A stretch of DNA of 10,614 nucleotides from CAG-411 sp045124315 (GTDB lineage Bacteria; Bacillota; Clostridia; Lachnospirales; Lachnospiraceae): assembly GCA_045124315.1 (NCBI GenBank), contig JBGVLO010000032.1, forward strand, positions 1 to 10,614, read 5' to 3'. The notes beneath the pieces were generated by a model, which was not told where the DNA came from, ran no database searches, and worked only from the letters and a program-made list of their open reading frames with translations. The translations under genes were made by a program, and so were the position numbers. This document shows positions 6,876 through 10,614 of this stretch, piece by piece. Position 1 is the first letter of the stretch; each line of letters opens with the position of its first letter.

Positions 6876-7757
6876 CTATAAAGATTCCATAAAGTAACGT
6901 AATACCTCTACTGCTTTGGAATCTTTTGTACAATACAATTCATAAACTTCAAAATCCTCAATGCATGCCATTACATTTCGAATAGAAATATCCAGCATTC
7001 TAGCATCTACATTCGAACGGAACACTTGAGATAATACTACCATGAACTTTTCCTGTCCTTCCAGTTTTCGAACCTGATTTTCTTTGGCCTGCTTGACCAA
7101 AACTACTGCGGATAGTACTGTTTCACGATTCATATATTCCCCTGAACTACCACACCATGGAGTTCCATATAGATATGTTCCTTCTTTCCTTTTTCGAATC
7201 GCTGGACAATCACCATTAATAATAATTGCACGTTCCAACTTCTGCCACAAGTGAGCCTGTGTAGACTTACCAGCTCCACTTGCTCCCGTGAAAATGATCC
7301 CTTTCTCTTTCCACTCTATGGCAGCTCCATGTAGCACAAAACCACCTTCTAAAAGCAAACGCCCTTCAAATACATATTGCGCTCTTTGCATGTCAAAAGT
7401 TTGACACTCTTGTCTATGAAAAATCAACGCTGCATAGGAATAATCTTTTTTCATACGAATGGAGCACCCTGGCAATTCCTTTTCATAATCAGTCAAAAAA
7501 CCAATCACCATTTCTTCCCCCTCTTCATAACAAATCTGATTTCCTACCTTTTTATAATTCGCCGGCATTTCAAAAGGTTCTATTCCCTTGATTTCGATCA
7601 CGATATCTGCCTTCTCCGGTTCCTCCTCGTACATCTGAAATGCCCGAAGGGATCGAGGCAATACAACACAGTCATGATTTCGATATCTTAAATGTCTCTC
7701 TCCTCGATAATGCCAAATTGTATGTAAAACTAAATCAGCCACTTGATAATCTTCCAT
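6876..7757 (-). CDS. HPr-kinase-like (HprK-related) kinase of a peptide cluster
   Basis: This is an HprK-type P-loop kinase of the sort found beside PqqD and radical SAM genes, and in some lasso-peptide clusters. There, related enzymes phosphorylate serine on a peptide (known for the paeninodin kinase). Walker A is GASGAGKST at residues 158-166 of the 293-aa form, preceded by the typical FVLHGAA strand and turn (about 140-146). The following IIINGDCPAIRK segment (179-188) carries the Asp that corresponds to the catalytic or metal-binding acid of HprK. The N-terminal 130 residues are less conserved and are likely the substrate-binding half. The frame opens at a TTG (7769), but the ATG at 7757 has GAGG 6 nt upstream and is preferred. 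It follows the radical SAM gene by 36 bp with no terminator between. The role in HPr control is unlikely because the real HprK gene context is absent. The target is inferred to be the 85-aa peptide or another cluster protein. Confidence 0.8.
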   Translation of the reverse strand: MEDYQVADLVLHTIWHYRGERHLRYRNHDCVVLPRSLRAFQMYEEEPEKADIVIEIKGIEPFEMPANYKKVGNQICYEEGEEMVIGFLTDYEKELPGCSIRMKKDYSYAALIFHRQECQTFDMQRAQYVFEGRLLLEGGFVLHGAAIEWKEKGIIFTGASGAGKSTQAHLWQKLERAIIINGDCPAIRKRKEGTYLYGTPWCGSSGEYMNRETVLSAVVLVKQAKENQVRKLEGQEKFMVVLSQVFRSNVDARMLDISIRNVMACIEDFEVYELYCTKDSKAVEVLRYFMESL

Positions 7758-7793
7758 AATCCACCTCAATTTCTCTTTTTAGCGAATTGCTAT

Positions 7794-8945
7794 CTAAATT
7801 GGATCAAAACTACATGCAACCCCTTCTCTTGCACAAGCCTCCTTTTCTGCAATCAACCGGGCTGCACATGGTCCGCATACATCTATGTTCTTACACTTCA
7901 TACAACTCTCCGGCACAAGGATCTCCCTTGCAATCTCCTGTAACCGTTGATAAGCAGATACAAAACCCTCTTTAAACGGTTCTGTAAAATATGGTTCGGA
8001 AAAGGTATCGCAAGGATACATCCGTCCATCATAGGCAATGTACACACCAAATGCTGCTGCACGACAATGTAATCTTCTTTCCTCCAAAGGATCTTCTACT
8101 TTTTTATTTTTTTTCACTTCTATTGGTGTGAGATAAGAAGTATTCGGTAACTCTTTTTTCGGCATTCTTTCCATTTCTTTATGCATGGCATCAAGAATAG
8201 GTGCTGAAACTTTTTGTAAATGCTTCCTAATCTGTTCTCTCTGTTCCAGGTTCAATCGTAACGCTCTTCCCTCAGACACAGCACCTCGAACCGATGCCAT
8301 ATCTGCCACATCATAACTTAACACTAACCCTCTAGCTTCCACTAATTCCTGTACTTTCTCATAATCCATGTAATTTAAAGTACAGGCAGTAAACCGCACG
8401 TCTATGTGTAAATTTGGGATCGTCAACAAGCGATCCATTCCCTTTACCGCATTTTCAAAACCTTTCACACCTGTTGTCCTCTGATAGGTTTCCTCACTGG
8501 CACCATACAGAGTCAACCCAATTAATGCTGGCGGTCTTTTTCGAAACATCTCGATTACCTCATCTGTAATGGTCGTTCCATTAGTAAATACGGTAACAAA
8601 CAACCCCATTTTCGAAATTTCCTCATAAATTTCCAGAAAATCCGGTCTCATCATAGCCTCACCACCGGTAAGGAGTATGGTTAATCCTCCTGAATCCCGG
8701 AATTGTCTTGCCATATCAATCCACTCTTTTGCAGTTCTCATTGGACCTATTTTGTCAGCCGCTTCCTTGTCTAATCGCACATAACACATTTTGCATTGCA
8801 GGGTACATAGTGCAGTCAATTCAAATGTTGCATGAGCAATTTTCCCCGTTCTTACCGCTGCATCACTAATCTGTTGCATAAATGCATTCCATTTTTGGTT
8901 TTTCACCTGTGCCTGCGCAATCTCTTTTATTTTATCTTTGTCCAT
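7794..8945 (-). CDS. Radical SAM/SPASM peptide-modifying enzyme
   Basis: A radical SAM enzyme expected to modify a ribosomal peptide, for example by thioether, C-C or epimerisation chemistry; the reaction cannot be read from sequence. The CX3CX2C motif that binds the SAM-cleaving 4Fe-4S cluster is C47, C51 and C54 (CTLQCKMC) in the 383-aa form. A GGE segment follows at LLTGGEAMMRPDF. The C-terminal SPASM-type domain has C294, C312, then C348, C351, C357, C360, C371 and C378, enough for two auxiliary iron-sulfur clusters. The frame opens at a TTG (8969), but the ATG at 8945 has AGAGG 7 nt upstream, so the first eight codons (MRRRRGKS) are probably untranslated. It lies between a PqqD-like gene and an HprK-like kinase, the layout expected of a RiPP cluster. 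The absence of lasso cyclase genes argues against a lasso peptide. Confidence 0.9.
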   Translation of the reverse strand: MDKDKIKEIAQAQVKNQKWNAFMQQISDAAVRTGKIAHATFELTALCTLQCKMCYVRLDKEAADKIGPMRTAKEWIDMARQFRDSGGLTILLTGGEAMMRPDFLEIYEEISKMGLFVTVFTNGTTITDEVIEMFRKRPPALIGLTLYGASEETYQRTTGVKGFENAVKGMDRLLTIPNLHIDVRFTACTLNYMDYEKVQELVEARGLVLSYDVADMASVRGAVSEGRALRLNLEQREQIRKHLQKVSAPILDAMHKEMERMPKKELPNTSYLTPIEVKKNKKVEDPLEERRLHCRAAAFGVYIAYDGRMYPCDTFSEPYFTEPFKEGFVSAYQRLQEIAREILVPESCMKCKNIDVCGPCAARLIAEKEACAREGVACSFDPI

Positions 8946-9010
8946 GCTCTTACCTCTCCGCCTTCTCAAATCTATTCACCAGTCCTCAAATCACCCCCAC
9001 TATCACTTGC

Positions 9011-9277
9011 TTATTCTTCTAATATATTTTCTTTTCTAAGCATCTCTAAAAAGTCATCCACACTTTCATTTGCCCGCTTCTCGTCTACTTCATATTCTTC
9101 CAATAATTTCAGAATTAATTGTTCTCTCGTGACCGGTTTTTGCAATAGTTTCCACAAAAAAGCCCCCGTATCATTTAACTTGAGCATACCATTAAATTCC
9201 ATCAATCTTTCCCCCATAGGAATCACCATACACTCTCCGTAAATTGTACGAAGCATCAAATCCTCTTTAACCTTCAT
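9011..9277 (-). CDS. PqqD-like RiPP recognition element protein
   Basis: A free-standing PqqD-type protein (88 aa). Such winged-helix domains bind the leader of a precursor peptide and hand it to the partner radical SAM enzyme. The diagnostic core is LNDTGAFLWKLL (residues 34-45), followed by helices rich in Glu and Lys (LILKLLEEYEVDEKRANESV). The start used here is the ATG at 9277, where GGAAAGG is 9 nt upstream. An upstream in-frame GTG (9286) would add three residues but touches that site. The start overlaps the peptidase end by 11 bp. The radical SAM gene follows after 65 bp, so the two are clearly partners. Confidence 0.85.
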   Translation of the reverse strand: MKVKEDLMLRTIYGECMVIPMGERLMEFNGMLKLNDTGAFLWKLLQKPVTREQLILKLLEEYEVDEKRANESVDDFLEMLRKENILEE

Positions 9278-9767
9278 TTCTACCACCCTTTCCTATCTTT
9301 CTCCTAACCCATCGGAATCCTCTTCTTATCCAAGGACGCAACGGCCGGATTCTAAGCCAAACTCTTCCAAAGACTATCATATCCCACCTGGAAGCGGAAA
9401 TTTTTTTCCCATTTTTTTCATAAACGACCGCCTTCAAGTAAATCTGTTCTCTAGGTATGGGAGGCTCTACCATCACATTTCCGTCCCCTAACATTTCGTA
9501 TCCTCGCTCTGTAACTCGAAAGATCCGATGTAAAATAAAGTGTCCTGCTGAAAAATATAAGATCACATCTCCTCTTTTCAGTCTTTCCTGCTCTTTCACA
9601 GCTTCCAACCATATATAGTCTTCCCCACTCTTTAATAAAGGCTGCATACTGTTTCCAATCCCCAACATCCGCACCGTCTTTCCTGTTTTGGCAATCTCGA
9701 TCAATTCCAAAATTAAACTTGCTTCTTTCTCATACCCCTTATCAATGGTCGTTCCTGCAATCTCCAC
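9267..9767 (-). CDS. S24/S26-type (signal-peptidase-like) serine peptidase
   Basis: A 166-aa serine peptidase related to type I signal peptidases, likely the leader peptidase of the cluster. The nucleophile motif GNSMQPLL puts the serine at S40. Where bacterial SipS enzymes carry lysine, this protein has HFILHRIFRV with H80, as in the Ser-His (SipW/ER-like) subgroup. GDGN (94-97) supplies the conserved aspartate region. No N-terminal membrane segment is visible, unlike typical signal peptidases. Instead the last 30 residues are a Trp/Arg-rich amphipathic tail (RVWLRIRPLRPWIRRGF and onward, about 135-160) that could bind membranes. The GTG start has an excellent site, AAAGGAG, 7 nt upstream. 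It is the first gene of the tailoring unit, overlapping PqqD. Its substrate is inferred to be the upstream 85-aa peptide. Confidence 0.85.
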   Translation of the reverse strand: MEIAGTTIDKGYEKEASLILELIEIAKTGKTVRMLGIGNSMQPLLKSGEDYIWLEAVKEQERLKRGDVILYFSAGHFILHRIFRVTERGYEMLGDGNVMVEPPIPREQIYLKAVVYEKNGKKISASRWDMIVFGRVWLRIRPLRPWIRRGFRWVRRKIGKGGRNEG

Positions 9768-9796
9768 AGAAACACTCCTTTCCTCTAATCCATCCG

Positions 9797-9802
9797 ATTA
9801 TA
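9797..9802 (-). promoter_or_regulatory. -10 box (TATAAT) for the peptidase-PqqD-rSAM-kinase unit
   Basis: A perfect TATAAT on the minus strand lies 16 bp after the terminator at 9818-9847, and the ribosome binding site of the peptidase follows closely. No good -35 is visible at 16-18 nt; the sequence there is the U-rich terminator arm (CTTTTT). The promoter is therefore weak or activator-dependent, and tailoring genes may rely partly on read-through. Confidence 0.45.
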
Positions 9803-9817
9803 ACATTCCCTGTATAC

Positions 9818-9847
9818 AGAAAAAGTCCCATCTCTGGGACTTTTTCT
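9818..9847. terminator. Terminator between the precursor peptide and the tailoring genes
   Basis: A 13-bp perfect stem pairs AGAAAAAGTCCCA (9818-9830) with TGGGACTTTTTCT (9835-9847) around a 4-nt loop. The U-tracts are inside the symmetrical arms, so it can work in both directions. It would end most transcripts from the peptide gene, giving more precursor than enzyme, a common arrangement in RiPP clusters. Confidence 0.8.
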
Positions 9848-9903
9848 CTGTGTATCATTGGTCTACGTTACAATCACTCTATCATAAACCGCAGTAATTC
9901 TAT

Positions 9904-9943
9904 GGAATAGCCTGCATGCCTTTGCCATAGCAATCGCTATTCC
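9904..9943. other. Hairpin after the precursor gene
   Basis: GGAATAGC (9904-9911) pairs perfectly with GCTATTCC (9936-9943). Further pairing inside the loop is partial (TGC at 9913-9915 with GCA at 9930-9932, and ATG with CAT). It lies between the precursor stop and the terminator at 9818-9847, with no U-tract. It may stabilise the 3' end of the precursor mRNA. Confidence 0.45.
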
Positions 9944-9958
9944 TTTCGCACGCGCTCT

Positions 9959-10216
9959 CTAGCAGGATCCAATTCCACTACCACCTGCTGAATTTTTACC
10001 ATTTGTATGCTTGCAAAGATTTGCATAACCAGCAGACTTACTATTGGTTGTATACGTACATGCTGTATGATTGCCACTATCATGCAACCCTCCCGGCATT
10101 GTTGTAGGCGCAACTGTAGGAGTAATCGTACTAAAGTCTCCGTTGGAACCTTCTAACCTCGCTGCAACAGTAAATTCCACCTTTTCCATCTTAGGGTCAT
10201 TAAACTCTTTTTTCAT
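9959..10216 (-). CDS. Candidate RiPP precursor peptide, 85 aa
   Basis: Probably the substrate of the enzymes encoded downstream. The N-terminus (MKKEFNDPKMEKVEF) looks like the leaders of many Lachnospiraceae RiPP-like peptides and would be the part bound by PqqD. A Thr/Pro linker (TITPTVAPTTMPGG, residues 30-43) ends in a possible double-glycine. The C-terminal half (44-85) is rich in Ser, Thr, Asn, Gly and His. It has exactly three cysteines (C53, C68, C85), the last being the final residue. That composition fits thioether or other radical SAM chemistry and serine/threonine phosphorylation, but the core cannot be assigned to a known class. Candidate cleavage sites are after G43 or, for an S26 enzyme, after V-A-A at 17-19. 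The start has a strong GGAGGG site about 6 nt upstream. The peptide is separated from the peptidase gene by about 190 bp holding the hairpin and terminator. Confidence 0.75.
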   Translation of the reverse strand: MKKEFNDPKMEKVEFTVAARLEGSNGDFSTITPTVAPTTMPGGLHDSGNHTACTYTTNSKSAGYANLCKHTNGKNSAGGSGIGSC

Positions 10217-10243
10217 AAATTACCCTCCTAATCCTTTCAATCC

Positions 10244-10305
10244 TTCTTTCTAAACTACTACAGCTAGTGTACCTATTATGACATATGTCTTTTCTGTCTA
10301 AACTA
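10244..10305 (-). promoter_or_regulatory. Weak promoter and paired direct repeats before the precursor gene
   Basis: A weak minus-strand promoter is possible: TTTAGA (10302-10297), 16 nt, CATAAT (10280-10275). A 14-bp direct repeat, TAGTTTAGAnAGAA on the minus strand, occurs at 10305-10292 (over the -35) and again at 10257-10244 (in the leader), differing at one base. A 10-bp palindrome, GACATATGTC, lies at 10280-10289 between the -35 and -10. These could be binding sites for a regulator. Confidence 0.35.
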
Positions 10306-10376
10306 TTCTTGTGAATTTTTGAAATTAGCAAAACCTAATTTAAAAAATGTCAAAATCTACATTTTCATATAATAAA

Positions 10377-10405
10377 TTGACACCAGGCTTTTTCACTTAT
10401 ATTTT
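10377..10405 (+). promoter_or_regulatory. Candidate plus-strand promoter driving the right-end structured element
   Basis: A perfect TTGACA (10377-10382) is followed after 17 nt by TATTTT (10400-10405), a 4 of 6 match. It points away from the peptide cluster, and a transcript starting near 10412 would run through the structure at 10476-10595. The surrounding 10310-10440 is AT-rich with no gene; the only other item is a small hairpin at 10322-10341. Confidence 0.4.
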
Positions 10406-10475
10406 ACATTATTTTCTATATTTTTACAAGTAATATTTCCAGAGCGGTCCCCCAATCCTTAGAACAAATGTTACA

Positions 10476-10595
10476 GTTCACAGGTATGTGAATTTTAACG
10501 GATTTGGGCAATGCTGCGCATGAAAAATTGCCCAAATCTGCACACGGTAGACTTTCATACGGTATTTTCGGTACCGAAAATACCTACCTGTGAAC
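10476..10595. other. 120-bp three-way-junction element (ncRNA, leader or MITE-like repeat)
   Basis: An 11-bp perfect closing helix pairs GTTCACAGGTA (10476-10486) with 10585-10595. It encloses two hairpins. The first has a 12-bp perfect stem (10501-10512 with 10527-10538, GATTTGGGCAAT and its complement) and a 14-nt loop. The second is a perfect 24-bp palindrome (10561-10584, half site GGTATTTTCGGT). The 5' strand of the closing helix can instead fold locally, TTCACA-GGTA-TGTGAA (10477-10492), so two mutually exclusive states exist. No coding region overlaps it, and the window ends 19 bp later. It could be an RNA made from the 10377-10405 promoter, the leader of a gene beyond the edge, or a mobile palindromic repeat with GTTCACAGGTA ends. 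Confidence 0.6.
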
Positions 10596-10614
10596 AGCAA
10601 CCATTAATTTTCTT

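Noticed and set aside
6876..10216. Lasso-peptide cluster, suggested by the PqqD-like and HprK-like genes
   Set aside because: No asparagine-synthetase-like cyclase or transglutaminase-like protease is present. The radical SAM/SPASM enzyme points to different chemistry.
10521..10560. Short minus-strand frame of about 26 codons inside the right-end element
   Set aside because: It has no ribosome binding site and its sequence is explained by the hairpins it overlaps.
1..10614. CRISPR array, tRNA or rRNA
   Set aside because: There are no regularly spaced repeats, cloverleaf patterns with conserved TTCGANNC and CCA signals, or rRNA-like stretches that I could support.

Overview
The base composition is low-GC. 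The strong AGGAGG-type ribosome binding sites, TATAAT promoters, GTG/TTG start usage and protein sequences all suggest a Firmicute, most likely a gut Clostridia of the Lachnospiraceae type. This taxonomic call is inference from sequence style. Every convincing gene is on the minus strand, so the biological reading order runs from the right edge to the left edge. No rRNA, tRNA or CRISPR array was seen, and no recognisable transposase gene is complete in the window.

Right part (about 10614 to 6876): a small ribosomally synthesised peptide (RiPP-like) cluster. An 85-residue precursor-like peptide with three cysteines (9959-10216) comes first. It is followed by a hairpin, a strong terminator and a fresh -10 box. 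A tight group of four genes comes next: a Ser/His S26-type peptidase, a PqqD-like peptide-recognition protein, a radical SAM/SPASM enzyme and an HPr-kinase-like ATPase. The simple model is that PqqD presents the leader peptide to the radical SAM enzyme, the kinase phosphorylates the peptide or another partner, and the peptidase removes the leader. No transporter is present in the window. A GNAT acetyltransferase (6225-6782) follows and may or may not belong to this group.

Left part (6217 to 446): an operon with its own good promoter encodes a Wadjet/MukBEF-like SMC complex. It consists of a kleisin-like JetA (487 aa), a KITE-like JetB (216 aa) with an acidic tail, an SMC ATPase JetC (1119 aa) and a 74-aa protein. 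The genes overlap or abut, which implies translational coupling. The usual fourth Wadjet component, the TOPRIM-type nuclease JetD, is not next to them inside the window. A strong terminator closes the operon after the 74-aa gene. A new gene starts at position 21 and leaves the window after seven codons; it could be jetD, a transposase or something unrelated.

Both ends of the window carry compact non-coding elements whose long perfect inverted repeats fold as three-way junctions: 134-318 (185 bp) and 10476-10595 (120 bp). They are either structured RNAs or small non-autonomous (MITE-like) insertions. Together with the possible RiPP, they are the parts least explained by known gene families.
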